From contig OZ242340.1 of NCBI GenBank assembly GCA_965208525.1, positions 2,542,001 through 2,606,000 on the forward strand: 64,000 bases of DNA, in the 5' to 3' direction. The stretch comes from VXYL01 sp965208525. Its GTDB lineage: Bacteria > Pseudomonadota > Gammaproteobacteria > Pseudomonadales > Azotimanducaceae. A program made the translations under genes and the position numbers. Below the pieces are notes generated by a model. It was not told the origin of the DNA and did no database searches. It saw only the letters and a list, made by a program, of their open reading frames with translations. Within the stretch, counting starts at the first letter, position 1; each line of letters opens with the position of its first letter. Positions 19,758-28,303 of the stretch are shown piece after piece.

Positions 19758-20180
19758 ATGGAAGGAACGACGTTGGTAGGGGCCGCGGACGACGTTCTGT
19801 GGTGGCCCGATGGGGAGTGGTTCGCGGTTGTGGCGGTCATTCACGTTCTGCTTGCCGCGCCTTGGGTCGCTTGGTTCGGTTGGCTGGCGGCGGTCGTGGC
19901 CGGGTTGTCGCTCGGCTGGCATGGACGGGCGCTTGCGGGGCGGGAGGTGTGGCGGTTTCGCTTTGTGGATGATCGGGTGGTGATTCTGGCGCCGGAATCG
20001 ACGCCAGAAACCCCGGTTCCCGTGGCTGTGGCTTCGCCGCTGTGGATGACGGACCGCCTGGTGGTGGTACGCACCCGGCGGCGGATCATCCCAATGCGCG
20101 CGGGCCGACTGACGCCGGAGGCCTTCGCCCGGCTGCGACGCGCCTTGCTGGCTGGAGCACGTCCAAGGGGTCGTCGCTGA
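19758..20180 (+). CDS. ygfX: YgfX-like membrane protein
   Basis: A 140-residue protein with two hydrophobic segments near residues 23-42 and 43-58, then a soluble basic tail (VVRTRRRIIPMRAGRLTPEAFARLRRAL). Size, topology and position directly after sdhE match YgfX (CptA), an inner-membrane protein linked to SdhE and to cell-shape effects in E. coli. Sequence similarity is weak, so the call rests mainly on context. Its last 95 bases overlap the 3' end of convergent nadB. Confidence 0.7.
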   Translation: MEGTTLVGAADDVLWWPDGEWFAVVAVIHVLLAAPWVAWFGWLAAVVAGLSLGWHGRALAGREVWRFRFVDDRVVILAPESTPETPVPVAVASPLWMTDRLVVVRTRRRIIPMRAGRLTPEAFARLRRALLAGARPRGRR

Positions 20181-21756
20181 CCGGCGGCACGGTGCTTGGC
20201 CTGGCGATCGGGGAGGTATGCGGATGGTCCAGGGTGTAGTGCAGCCCGCGGCTCTCTCGCCGCATGGTCGCGCACTTGACGATGAGCGCCGCCACCTGGA
20301 CGAGATTGCGCAATTCAATGAGGTCCGCCGAGACCCGGTGGTTGGCGTAGTACTCGTGGATTTCGCGCTTCAGCAGCTCGATGCGGCGCGAGGCACGGGC
20401 GAGACGCTTGTCGGTGCGGACGATGCCCACGTAGTCCCACATGAAGCGCCTGAGCTCGGTCCAGTTGTGCGCCAGCACCACCTGTTCGTCGGAATCCGTC
20501 ACCCTGCTCTCGTCCCAGTCCGGCGCCGATATCACCTCGGCCGGGAGGCGGCGTTGGCGGCGGATGTCGTCGGCTGCGGTCTCGGCCAGCACGAGGCATT
20601 CGAGCAGTGAGTTGCTGGCCAGCCGATTGGCGCCGTGCATTCCGGTGCAGGCCGCTTCTCCGATGGCGTAGAGCCCGGGCAGGTCGGTGCGCCCGCTCAC
20701 GTCCACCATGACGCCACCGCAGGTGTAGTGCGCCGCCGGCACTACGGGAATCGGCTCTCGACGCATGTCGATGCCCACCTTCAGGCAGGCTTCGAGAATG
20801 GTCGGGAAGTGTGCCTCGATGGCCGCCGCCGGCTTGTGGCTGATGTCGAGGTAGACGCAGGGCGCCCCTAGGCGCTTCATCTCGTGGTCGATGGCGCGCG
20901 CCACCACGTCGCGTGAGGCGAGTTCGCCGCGGGGATCGAACCGCTGCATGAACGGCGTGCCGTCCGGCAGCAGCAGACGGCCGCCTTCGCCTCGCACGGC
21001 TTCCGAGATCAGGAACGACCGTGCCTCGGGATGGTGCAGGCAGGTGGGGTGGAACTGATTGAACTCCATGTTCGCCACGCGGCAGCCAGCGCGCCACGCC
21101 ATGGCGATGCCGTCGCCGGTGGCGCCGTCGGGGTTGCTGGTGTAGAGATAGACCTTGCTTGCCCCGCCAGTGGCGAGGGCGACGCTGGGGGCTTCGAACA
21201 CTTCCACTTGGCCGGTGTGGCGGTTGAAGACATAGGCACCCAAGGCGCGGTTGCGACGGCTGCCGAGGCGTGCGGCGGTGATGACGTCGATGGCGACGCG
21301 GCCGGCGAGGATGCGGATGTTGGGATGGCGGCTCGCATGCTCGATCAGGGTGGTGGCGATGGCGCGGCCTGTGTGGTCGGCAACGTGCAGCACACGGCGA
21401 CGGGTGTGGCCGCCTTCGCGGGTTAGGTGTGGGCGTCCACCTTCGCCGTCGAATGCGAGACCTTGCGCAACGATCCGGTCGATGGCGTTTGGCCCGCGCC
21501 GCACCACTTCCTCGACAACCGCCTCGTCGCAGAGGCCCGCGCCGGCGGCGATCGTGTCAGCTATGTGGGAGGCGAAGCAGTCGTCGCCATCGGTGACCGC
21601 CGCCACGCCGCCTTGAGCGCGATTCGTGGAACCTCCGCGCACTTCGTCTTTCGAAAGCACCGTAACTTTGGCGCTGTCCGCAAGATGCAGTGCAAGGGCA
21701 AGGCCGGCGGCGCCGCTGCCGACGATCAGAACATCGCTTTGGTAACGTGTTTCCAT
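20086..21756 (-). CDS. nadB: L-aspartate oxidase
   Basis: The first enzyme of de novo NAD synthesis, oxidising L-aspartate to iminoaspartate with FAD. It has 556 residues. FAD-binding motifs are LIVGSGAAGLALALHLA near the N-terminus and GLYAIGEAACTGMHGANRLASNSLLE in the C-terminal half. Active-site segments STNRAQGGVAA, EFNQFHPTCLHH and HYTCGG are all present. The C-terminus after GLHYTLDHP runs some 35 residues further than expected, through antisense ygfX sequence. ATG 21756 is chosen; ATG 21765 would add three residues. It is divergent from rpoE by about 46 bases, as in many gammaproteobacteria. Confidence 0.95.
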   Translation of the reverse strand: METRYQSDVLIVGSGAAGLALALHLADSAKVTVLSKDEVRGGSTNRAQGGVAAVTDGDDCFASHIADTIAAGAGLCDEAVVEEVVRRGPNAIDRIVAQGLAFDGEGGRPHLTREGGHTRRRVLHVADHTGRAIATTLIEHASRHPNIRILAGRVAIDVITAARLGSRRNRALGAYVFNRHTGQVEVFEAPSVALATGGASKVYLYTSNPDGATGDGIAMAWRAGCRVANMEFNQFHPTCLHHPEARSFLISEAVRGEGGRLLLPDGTPFMQRFDPRGELASRDVVARAIDHEMKRLGAPCVYLDISHKPAAAIEAHFPTILEACLKVGIDMRREPIPVVPAAHYTCGGVMVDVSGRTDLPGLYAIGEAACTGMHGANRLASNSLLECLVLAETAADDIRRQRRLPAEVISAPDWDESRVTDSDEQVVLAHNWTELRRFMWDYVGIVRTDKRLARASRRIELLKREIHEYYANHRVSADLIELRNLVQVAALIVKCATMRRESRGLHYTLDHPHTSPIARPSTVPPVSDDPLDVLQPARRVAAGRRPPASVGPRALG

Positions 21757-21802
21757 ATCCGGCATCACATTAGCGTAAAGGGCGCGACGGGCGCAAAACA
21801 GC

Positions 21803-22435
21803 TTGACAGAACAAATCCCCGAGAATGGTCGTGGCGCCGACACGGACGGTGAACTGGTGCGACGCGTCCAGGGTGGCGACGGCATGGCCTTCGACCTGTT
21901 GTACCGCCGCCACCGCCACCGCATCCACGCACTCGTGGCGCGTTTCGTCGCGACGAAGGAGGATGTCGAGGATGTGGTGCAGGAGGCCTTTGTCAAGGCG
22001 TATCGGGCGTTGCCGCGCTTTCGCGGCGAAAGCGCGTTCTACACGTGGCTCTATCGAATCGCCGTCAACACGGCGAAGAACTTCAACGCCACCCGGATGC
22101 GACGGCCGGCGCCGGTGGAGCTCGATACGGACGGCACGGACGCGCCGCACATCGAGGCGTTGCAGGACGGCGCCGACCCGGAGAGCCTCTTGCGCCGCGA
22201 CGAACTCGAACGCGCCATCGCCGCCGCGCTTGCCGATCTGCCGGAAGATCTGCGCGTTGCGGTAACTCTGCGCGAGTTTGATGGTCTAACCTATGGTGAA
22301 ATCGCGGCAATCATGGAATGTCCGGTAGGCACGGTGCGCTCACGCATCTTCCGTGCCCGTGAGGCCATCGATGCGGCGATTCGGCCCTTGATGGCCGCTG
22401 ACGCCAGAACCAAGAGGACGGGGAGATTCCGGTGA
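21803..22435 (+). CDS. rpoE: RNA polymerase sigma factor RpoE (ECF, sigma-24)
   Basis: A 210-residue extracytoplasmic stress sigma factor. Region 2 includes AFDLLYRRHRHRI and EDVEDVVQEAFVKAYRAL, and region 4 includes LREFDGLTYGEIAAIMECPVG followed by TVRSRIFRAREAI. The start is TTG 21803, which gives the usual N-terminus before ELVRRVQGGD; no suitable ATG is in frame. It overlaps rseA by four bases. The rpoE-rseA-rseB-rseC order is the classic envelope stress operon, in which RseA holds RpoE at the membrane until RseP and other proteases release it. Confidence 0.96.
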   Translation: MTEQIPENGRGADTDGELVRRVQGGDGMAFDLLYRRHRHRIHALVARFVATKEDVEDVVQEAFVKAYRALPRFRGESAFYTWLYRIAVNTAKNFNATRMRRPAPVELDTDGTDAPHIEALQDGADPESLLRRDELERAIAAALADLPEDLRVAVTLREFDGLTYGEIAAIMECPVGTVRSRIFRAREAIDAAIRPLMAADARTKRTGRFR

Positions 22436-23016
22436 ATCAGGCAAGTACCTCGGACCGCGTACACGAGGCGGTCTCGGCGGCCATGGATGGTGAGGCTACG
22501 CCCGACGAACTCCACGGCGTGCTGGACGCCGCTTCCCGCGACGACGAACTGCGCGCCAAGTGGGAGCGCATGCATTTCGCGAGTGCCGTGATGCGCGGCG
22601 TGTTGACCACATCGGCAACGCACTCGGCATCGGCTCCAATCGGAACGAAACGCGGGCGTCGTGTCGCCAAACCGATCCGCCGCCCGCGTCTGCGACTCGG
22701 GCCATCGGTGGCCGCGGTGGCGGCCGTGCTGGCTGCCTTGACGGTGGTGCTGATCGCCGGCCTGATGCAGGAGGGCGAGTCGCCGAATCTCGTCGCTGAC
22801 AGGGTAGCGGTGCCCCCGACAGCCGCGCCGAGTGCAACTTCAGCGCCAGACCTTAAGCCGTCGGTACCGGAGGTCGAGCTCGCGCCCATCGACCGCCGCC
22901 GCATGAATGCCTACATGCTTCAACACGCCCGCTACAACGCCGCTGCCGGCACCGCCGGCATTCCGCTGGCGCGGGTGCTCGGCAAGGCGCCAACTGCAGA
23001 GCCGGAAGGGGAATGA
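22432..23016 (+). CDS. rseA: Anti-sigma-E factor RseA
   Basis: A 194-residue inner-membrane inhibitor of RpoE. The cytoplasmic N-terminal anti-sigma domain (about 1-60: VHEAVSAAMDGEATPDELHGV) matches RseA/MucA. One transmembrane segment (about 92-112, VAAVAAVLAALTVVLIAGLM) is followed by a periplasmic tail ending LQHARYNAAAGTAGIPLARVLG, which resembles the MucA end bound by MucB. It starts with GTG inside the rpoE stop region and overlaps rseB by four bases. RseP, encoded at 60.2 kb, is the expected intramembrane protease acting on it. Confidence 0.92.
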   Translation: MNQASTSDRVHEAVSAAMDGEATPDELHGVLDAASRDDELRAKWERMHFASAVMRGVLTTSATHSASAPIGTKRGRRVAKPIRRPRLRLGPSVAAVAAVLAALTVVLIAGLMQEGESPNLVADRVAVPPTAAPSATSAPDLKPSVPEVELAPIDRRRMNAYMLQHARYNAAAGTAGIPLARVLGKAPTAEPEGE

Positions 23017-23996
23017 TGCGCGGCGTCGGTGCTTGGCTGGCGGCGGTGAACGTCGCACTTGCGCTAGGCGTGGACGCGGCCGTCCCGGAGGACTGGCTGC
23101 AGCGCATGGATCAGGCATTTCGCACCGCCGACTACGATGGCGTGTTCAGCTACCTCGATGGCGAACTCAGCGCCTTTCGCATCGTTCACAAGGTCGTCGA
23201 TGGCGTCGAGCACGAACGGCTCGTGTATCTCGACGGCGCCCGCCGCGAGATTATCCGCGTCGGCGACGATGTCTCCTGCATCGCCGAGGCCGGCGACGAA
23301 TTGCACGCCGTCATCGATCAGCTTCCAGACGGCCCCTACGCCCGCGCCTTCTCGCCGCGACTTGACGGTCTGGGCGAACACTACGACGTGCGCCTCAAGG
23401 GACAGGACCGCGTTGCCGGACGCACCGCCGTTCGTCTGGCGATCACGCCGCGCGACGAGAATCGCTACGGCTACCGGGTTTGGCTGGACCAGGACACGGC
23501 GCTGCTGCTGCGCTCGGAACTGCACGATCAGGCCGGCCGCCGGCTGGAGGTCTTCCAGTTCACGTCGCTGCGTACGGGCGATGAAGTGGCTGCCGCAGAC
23601 GCGAGTCCAAGTGCGGCGGGCCTCGTCACCAGTCGCGTCCCGCCAGCGTCGAGTGGCCCCCTCGCACCTCCGGCATGGCGTGCCCGCTGGGTGCCTTCCG
23701 GCTTCCGCATGACCGACGGCCGCGGCCGTGTCGATACCGCTAGCCGTCAAGTGAGCACACTCCTGTTCAGCGATGGCATTGCCACCTTCTCGGTGTTCGT
23801 CGAGGCGGCGCCGGCAAAGGCGCCGGCGGCGGCCGCAACCCGGCGCGGCGCAACCTCCCTGCACACCCGCCTCGCCCGGGGACCGGAGCGCCGCAGTCAT
23901 CTGGTGACCGTGGTGGGAGAAGTGCCGGCAGCAACGGCGCGACGCATCGCGGAAGGCATTCACTACGCGCCTGAGGAAAAGAGCAGGGGCAAGTGA
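23013..23996 (+). CDS. rseB: Sigma-E regulatory periplasmic protein RseB/MucB
   Basis: A 327-residue protein with an N-terminal signal (cut near DAAVPEDW, about residue 24). Domains are the LolA-like lipid-sensing fold (DYDGVFSYLDGELSAFRIVH, ERLVYLDGARREIIRVGDDVSC) and a C-terminal RseA-binding domain (about residues 220-320). It shields RseA from DegS and senses mislocalised lipoproteins or LPS. It overlaps rseA by four bases, indicating translational coupling. Confidence 0.93.
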   Translation: MMRGVGAWLAAVNVALALGVDAAVPEDWLQRMDQAFRTADYDGVFSYLDGELSAFRIVHKVVDGVEHERLVYLDGARREIIRVGDDVSCIAEAGDELHAVIDQLPDGPYARAFSPRLDGLGEHYDVRLKGQDRVAGRTAVRLAITPRDENRYGYRVWLDQDTALLLRSELHDQAGRRLEVFQFTSLRTGDEVAAADASPSAAGLVTSRVPPASSGPLAPPAWRARWVPSGFRMTDGRGRVDTASRQVSTLLFSDGIATFSVFVEAAPAKAPAAAATRRGATSLHTRLARGPERRSHLVTVVGEVPAATARRIAEGIHYAPEEKSRGK

Positions 23997-24053
23997 GGGC
24001 GGAGTGACGCCGGGATTGAGGCCGCCGTCGCAGTCGGACGAGGGAAGCAGCGC

Positions 24054-24437
24054 ATGGATCGCTTAATCCGCACCGGCATCGTCGAGGAATCCGCCGCCGG
24101 CATTTGCCGCGTGCGGCTAGACGACGCCGCCTGTGCCGGATGCAGCGGCCGTTGCGGCGTCGGGTTCCGCTCGCCACGGGCAGCAATCGATGTGCCTGGC
24201 GATGCGGCTGTCGGTGCCCGCGTCGAAGTGGAGGCGGCCTGCGCCGGCTTCGTCCGAGCGAGTGGCTTGGTCTTCGGCCTGCCGCTCGGGACGGTGGCCG
24301 TTGGCATGCTGGCGGTGACCGCGTTCGACCTCTCGGAGGGATGGCTGATCGCTGCCCTCATCGTTGGGCTCGCCTTGACCGCGGGCCTTGCCCGTCGCTC
24401 CCCCGCAGCGTCAGCGACCGTGCTGCGGCAGCTATAA
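24054..24437 (+). CDS. rseC: SoxR-reducing system / RseC family membrane protein
   Basis: A 127-residue protein with a cytoplasmic cysteine cluster CxxCxxxC (C27, C30, C34 in CAGCSGRC, plus C18) followed by two transmembrane helices (near 72-92 and 97-113). This is the RseC/RsxE-associated pattern. In E. coli RseC sits fourth in the rpoE operon and works with Rsx proteins to reduce SoxR. ATG 24054 follows rseB by 57 bases, and lepA begins ten bases after its stop. Confidence 0.9.
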   Translation: MDRLIRTGIVEESAAGICRVRLDDAACAGCSGRCGVGFRSPRAAIDVPGDAAVGARVEVEAACAGFVRASGLVFGLPLGTVAVGMLAVTAFDLSEGWLIAALIVGLALTAGLARRSPAASATVLRQL

Positions 24438-24446
24438 TCCTGAGCG

Positions 24447-26240
24447 ATGACGCAAGCCGAGTCCGTTCGCAACTTCTCCATCATCGCCCACATCGATCAC
24501 GGCAAGTCCACGCTGTCCGATCGCCTGATCCAGCGCTGTGGCGGGCTCGCCGATCGCGAGATGGCGGAGCAAGTGCTCGACTCCATGGATCTGGAGCGCG
24601 AACGGGGCATCACCATCAAGGCGCAGAGCGTCACCTTGGACTACGCGGCCCGCGACGGTCGCACCTACCGGCTCAACTTCATCGATACCCCTGGCCACGT
24701 CGACTTCAGCTACGAGGTGTCGCGCTCGCTGGCTGCCTGCGAGGGCGCGCTCCTGGTGGTGGACGCGGCGCAGGGGGTGGAAGCGCAATCGGTGGCCAAC
24801 TGCTATACCGCCATCGGCCAGGGGCTCGAAGTGCTGCCGGTCTTGAACAAGATCGACCTTCCCCAAGCGGACCCCGAACGGGTGAAGCGGGAGATCGACG
24901 ACATCATTGGCCTGCCGGGCGATGACGCCATTGAGGTGAGCGCCAAGACCGGGCAGGGCGTCGAGGAACTGCTCGAGTACATCGTCGCCGGCGTGCCCGC
25001 CCCGACGGGAGACCCGGACGCGCCACTCAAGGCGCTCATCGTCGACTCCTGGTTCGACAACTATCTCGGCATCGTCTCGCTGGTGCGCGTGCTCGATGGC
25101 CGGGTGCGCCTTGGCGAGCGCGTGGTGACGAAGACGGTGGGCAAGGCGCACGTAGTGGACCAGCTCGGCGTCTTCACGCCCAAACGCCAGCGCCGGGGCG
25201 TCCTCGAGGCCGGAGACGTGGGCTATCTGGTGGCCGGCATCAAGGACATTCGCGGCGCGCCGGTGGGCGACACCATCGTCGCGGCATCCACCCCGGACGT
25301 CGCTGCCGTGCCTGGCTTCACGGCGGTGAAGCCGCAGGTTTATGCCGGCATGTTCCCGGTCGATTCCGACGATTTCGAGAACTTCCGCGAAGCGCTTGGC
25401 AAGCTCTCGCTCAACGACGCATCGCTCTTCTACGAGCCGGAAACGTCGGACGCGCTCGGCTTCGGCTTTCGCTGTGGCTTCTTGGGCCTTTTGCACATGG
25501 AGATCGTGCAGCAGCGGCTCGAGCGGGAGTATGGGCTCGACCTCGTCACCTCCGCGCCGACAGTGGTGCACGAGGTGGTAACCGGCGACGGACGCACCTT
25601 GCGCGTCGAGAATCCGTCGCAGTTGCCCGACCCCGGCAACATCGCCGAGATGCGCGAGCCGGTGGCGGCAGTGAACATCCTCGTGCCGAAGGAATACGTC
25701 GGCAACGTCATCGGCCTTTGCGAAGAGCGCCGGGGCGTCCAAAAAGGGATGCAGTTCTCGGGCTCGCAAGTGTCCATCGACTACCACATCCCAATGGCGG
25801 AAGTGGTGATCGACTTCTTCGACCGACTGAAGTCGGTCAGTCGTGGCTTCGCCTCTCTCGATTACTCCTTCGATCGCTTCGAGCCCGCCCCGCTCGTGCG
25901 CCTTGACATTCTCATCAACGGCGACAGGGTCGATGCACTGGCTCTGATCGTGCATCGTGCCGAGGCGCAGTTGCGCGGTCGCGATCTTGTCCGTGCGATG
26001 AAGGAGGTGGTACCCCGGCAGATGTTCGATGTTGCCATCCAAGCCGCCATCGGCGGCCAGGTCATCGCCCGGCAGACCGTCAAGGCGCTGCGCAAGAACG
26101 TCACCGCGAAGTGCTATGGCGGCGACGTCACGCGCAAGCGCAAGCTGCTAGAGAAACAGAAGGCCGGCAAGAAGCGCATGAAGCAGGTGGGCCGGGTCGA
26201 GATTCCGCAGGAGGCCTTTCTGGCCGTGTGTCGGCTGTGA
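24447..26240 (+). CDS. lepA: Elongation factor 4 (LepA)
   Basis: A 597-residue ribosome-associated GTPase (E. coli 599). GTP-binding motifs AHIDHGKST, DTPGHVDF and NKID are in the first 170 residues, followed by domain 2, the LepA-specific domains (VKPQVYAGMFPVDSDDFENF) and the characteristic C-terminal domain ending CYGGDVTRKRKLLEKQK. It affects translation under stress and ribosome assembly. It begins ten bases after rseC. The signal peptidase gene lepB, often next, is absent here; rnc follows instead. Confidence 0.98.
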   Translation: MTQAESVRNFSIIAHIDHGKSTLSDRLIQRCGGLADREMAEQVLDSMDLERERGITIKAQSVTLDYAARDGRTYRLNFIDTPGHVDFSYEVSRSLAACEGALLVVDAAQGVEAQSVANCYTAIGQGLEVLPVLNKIDLPQADPERVKREIDDIIGLPGDDAIEVSAKTGQGVEELLEYIVAGVPAPTGDPDAPLKALIVDSWFDNYLGIVSLVRVLDGRVRLGERVVTKTVGKAHVVDQLGVFTPKRQRRGVLEAGDVGYLVAGIKDIRGAPVGDTIVAASTPDVAAVPGFTAVKPQVYAGMFPVDSDDFENFREALGKLSLNDASLFYEPETSDALGFGFRCGFLGLLHMEIVQQRLEREYGLDLVTSAPTVVHEVVTGDGRTLRVENPSQLPDPGNIAEMREPVAAVNILVPKEYVGNVIGLCEERRGVQKGMQFSGSQVSIDYHIPMAEVVIDFFDRLKSVSRGFASLDYSFDRFEPAPLVRLDILINGDRVDALALIVHRAEAQLRGRDLVRAMKEVVPRQMFDVAIQAAIGGQVIARQTVKALRKNVTAKCYGGDVTRKRKLLEKQKAGKKRMKQVGRVEIPQEAFLAVCRL

Positions 26241-26317
26241 CGCGCCTTGGGCTCGGCGCGAGCAAGGAACTACGAGGCTGCGCCGTAGAGACGGCGCTTA
26301 CCTCCTAGCCTTAGCTG

Positions 26318-26395
26318 CGAACGAATGCGAGCACGAAGGCCAGCAGTTGGCGCAGCGAACTGCCAACGCGCCGGCAAGGGCGCGCTAGCTCGCCT
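26318..26395 (+). repeat. Double-hairpin repeat providing the rnc start region
   Basis: The segment reads GAATGCGAGCACGAAGGCC then AGTT-GGCGCAGCG-AACT and GCCAACGCGCC-GGCAAG-GGCGCGC. It is nearly identical, in reverse complement, to the repeat at 49.52-49.59 kb and shares its core with 27.97-28.02 kb. Its ATG (26325) is the only in-frame start I see for rnc. The 26241-26317 spacer before it shows no gene. Confidence 0.85.
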
Positions 26396-27041
26396 CGAGC
26401 GCCGCATCGGGCACGCCTTTGCCGACCACGGCCTGCTCGAAACCGCACTGACACATCGGAGTTTCAGCGCCGAGCACAACGAACGGCTGGAGTTCCTGGG
26501 CGATGCGGTGCTTGGTCACATCGTGGCGCAACGACTCTACGACGCCTCGGACGAGCGTGAGGACCGGCTCACCCTCATGCGTGCCCACGTCGTTCAGCGC
26601 GATGCACTCGCCGAGGTGGCGCGCGAGATCGGTCTCGGCGATTTCCTCCGCTTGGGCGGTGGCGACAGTGCTCGCCAGCGTGCATCGGTGCTTGCCAACG
26701 CCCTCGAAGCTGTGATCGGGGCGGTGGCATGCGACGGCGGCACGGGTGCTGCCGGACGGGTCGTGGACCGACTCTTCTGTGCCCGGCTGCTGCGCGTGTC
26801 GCATGCGGACCTCAAGGATCCCAAGACCCGCCTGCAAGAACACATGCAAGGGCGTGGCCTTGCCCTGCCGAGCTATCGCGTGGTGGCGCAGCGAGGTGGC
26901 GACCACGAACCGATCTTCGAGGTGGAATGCGCGGTAGCGGTGCCGGAACTCGCGGCCCGAGGCGAAGGCCGCACCAGGCGGGAGGCAGAGAAGGAAGCCG
27001 CGGCCAGGCTCGTGGAAGCGATCATCGGGGAGTCGCAGTGA
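26325..27041 (+). CDS. rnc: Ribonuclease III
   Basis: A double-stranded RNA endonuclease for rRNA processing. It has 238 residues (E. coli 226). The catalytic signature NERLEFLGDAVLG is near residues 46-58, and a second acidic cluster LANALEAVIGAV near 123-134. The C-terminal dsRNA-binding domain includes DPKTRLQEHMQG and EAEKEAAARLVEAI. The first 21 residues (MRARRPAV...GKGA) are encoded by a dispersed repeat. No ATG, GTG or TTG occurs between that ATG and the conserved body, so the repeat supplies the start unless translation initiates at a non-standard codon. It overlaps era by four bases. Confidence 0.95.
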   Translation: MRARRPAVGAANCQRAGKGALARLERRIGHAFADHGLLETALTHRSFSAEHNERLEFLGDAVLGHIVAQRLYDASDEREDRLTLMRAHVVQRDALAEVAREIGLGDFLRLGGGDSARQRASVLANALEAVIGAVACDGGTGAAGRVVDRLFCARLLRVSHADLKDPKTRLQEHMQGRGLALPSYRVVAQRGGDHEPIFEVECAVAVPELAARGEGRTRREAEKEAAARLVEAIIGESQ

Positions 27042-27925
27042 CGAGATACGGCCACGTCGCCATTGTCGGCCGTCCCAACGTCGGCAAGTCCACGCTGCTC
27101 AACCACCTGCTCGGCCGCAAACTCTCCATCACCTCGCGCAAGCCGCAGACCACCCGCGACGCGGTGCTCGGCGTCCTCACCGAGGGGGATTTGCAGATCG
27201 CCTTCGTGGACACGCCCGGAATCCACGCCGTGCGCCCCCGCGCCATCAATCGCTTCATGGTTTCCGAGGCCATAAGCGCCTTGAGGGATGTGGACCTGGC
27301 GGTGGTGGTGATCGAGGCCGCAGGCCTCACGGATGACGACCGTGCGGTGCTCCGGCGCGCATCGACCACGGGCGTTAAGACCCTCTGCGCCATCAACAAG
27401 ATCGACCGCCTGAAACAGCAGCAGCGATTGCTGCCCCTGATCGACGAGGCACGAGCTTTCGACGCCGTGGAGGAGTTCGTGCCCATCTCGGCGCTGCGGA
27501 ACCGAGGCCTCGACGATCTCCTCGGCGAAATCAGCCGGCGCATGCCGGAGGGGCCGCACCTCTTTCCGCCCGAGCAGGTGACCGATCGCCCCACCGAATT
27601 CCTCGTCGCGGAGATTGTGCGCGAGAAGCTCATGCGCCGGCTCGGTGACGAACTGCCACACAGGGCCGCGGTGGTGGTGGAGCGGATGTGGCGTCCCGAG
27701 GGTGCGAAGGCGACGCACATCGACGCGGTGATCCACGTCGAGCGAGAGTCGCAGAAGGGAATCGTCATTGGCCGCGGCGGTGCGCGGATGAAGTCCATCG
27801 GCGAGGACGCCCGTCGCGACATAGAGTTCCTGATCGGCGGTGACGTCATGCTGCGGCTGTGGGTGAAGGTGGCGCCAGGCTGGACCAACAGCGGCGAGGC
27901 GCTGCGCCGCTTCGGCTATCGGTAG
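27038..27925 (+). CDS. era: GTPase Era
   Basis: A 295-residue Ras-like GTPase that binds the 3' end of 16S rRNA and aids 30S maturation. The G1 motif is GRPNVGKST near residues 10-18, followed by TTRD (G2), DTPGIH (G3) and NKID (G4). The C-terminal KH domain contains KGIVIGRGGARMKSIG. GTG 27038 overlaps the rnc stop, giving the usual short N-terminus (MTRYGHVAIVG). Pairing with rnc is a conserved operon for ribosome assembly. Confidence 0.97.
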   Translation: MTRYGHVAIVGRPNVGKSTLLNHLLGRKLSITSRKPQTTRDAVLGVLTEGDLQIAFVDTPGIHAVRPRAINRFMVSEAISALRDVDLAVVVIEAAGLTDDDRAVLRRASTTGVKTLCAINKIDRLKQQQRLLPLIDEARAFDAVEEFVPISALRNRGLDDLLGEISRRMPEGPHLFPPEQVTDRPTEFLVAEIVREKLMRRLGDELPHRAAVVVERMWRPEGAKATHIDAVIHVERESQKGIVIGRGGARMKSIGEDARRDIEFLIGGDVMLRLWVKVAPGWTNSGEALRRFGYR

Positions 27926-28303
27926 GGGCGGGCTTGTCCCCGCCCGTCTTGAACGCACCGAGGAATCCGTCGAAGCACAGCAGTTCGCGCAAGCGAACTG
28001 CCAACGCGCCGGTCAGGGCGCGCCGTGACGGGACAAGCCCGTTCCTTGCAACAACATGCGCCCGATGTGGAAGCGCTTCCGGGAACGAGGGAACGAGAGC
28101 CCTTAGGGCAAGGGCTTCTTGCCTGCTAGCGCATGTGCAAGGCGGGTCTTCGGAGGGAAGGCATTCTGCCTTCCCTGCGCACCGTCAGGTGCGCGAGCGC
28201 GAGGTTGCGAAGGCAGGGCGCCTGACGGCGCCACGGAAGGCAGAATGCCTTCCCTCCGAGAACCGTCCCATCGCCAAGTCCGACAGACTGCTAGGCTTCT
28301 CGG
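27926..28303. repeat. Intergenic repeat patch between era and recO
   Basis: A stretch of 378 bases without a gene. Contents: a hairpin GGGCGGG-cttgtc-CCCGCCC just after era (27929-27948), a double hairpin AGTTCGC-GCAA-GCGAACT followed by GCCAACGCGCC (about 27972-28020), and a long palindrome at 28125-28270 built on GGAGGGAAGGCATTCTGCC. It ends with a CCAAGTCCGACAG arm at 28274-28286. The hairpin after era could terminate the lepA-rnc-era transcript; recO would then need its own promoter. Confidence 0.8.

Noticed and set aside
24432..26042. Long minus-strand frame opposite lepA
   Set aside because: Composition is His/Arg/Asp-rich as expected of a complement frame, and lepA is certain on the other strand.
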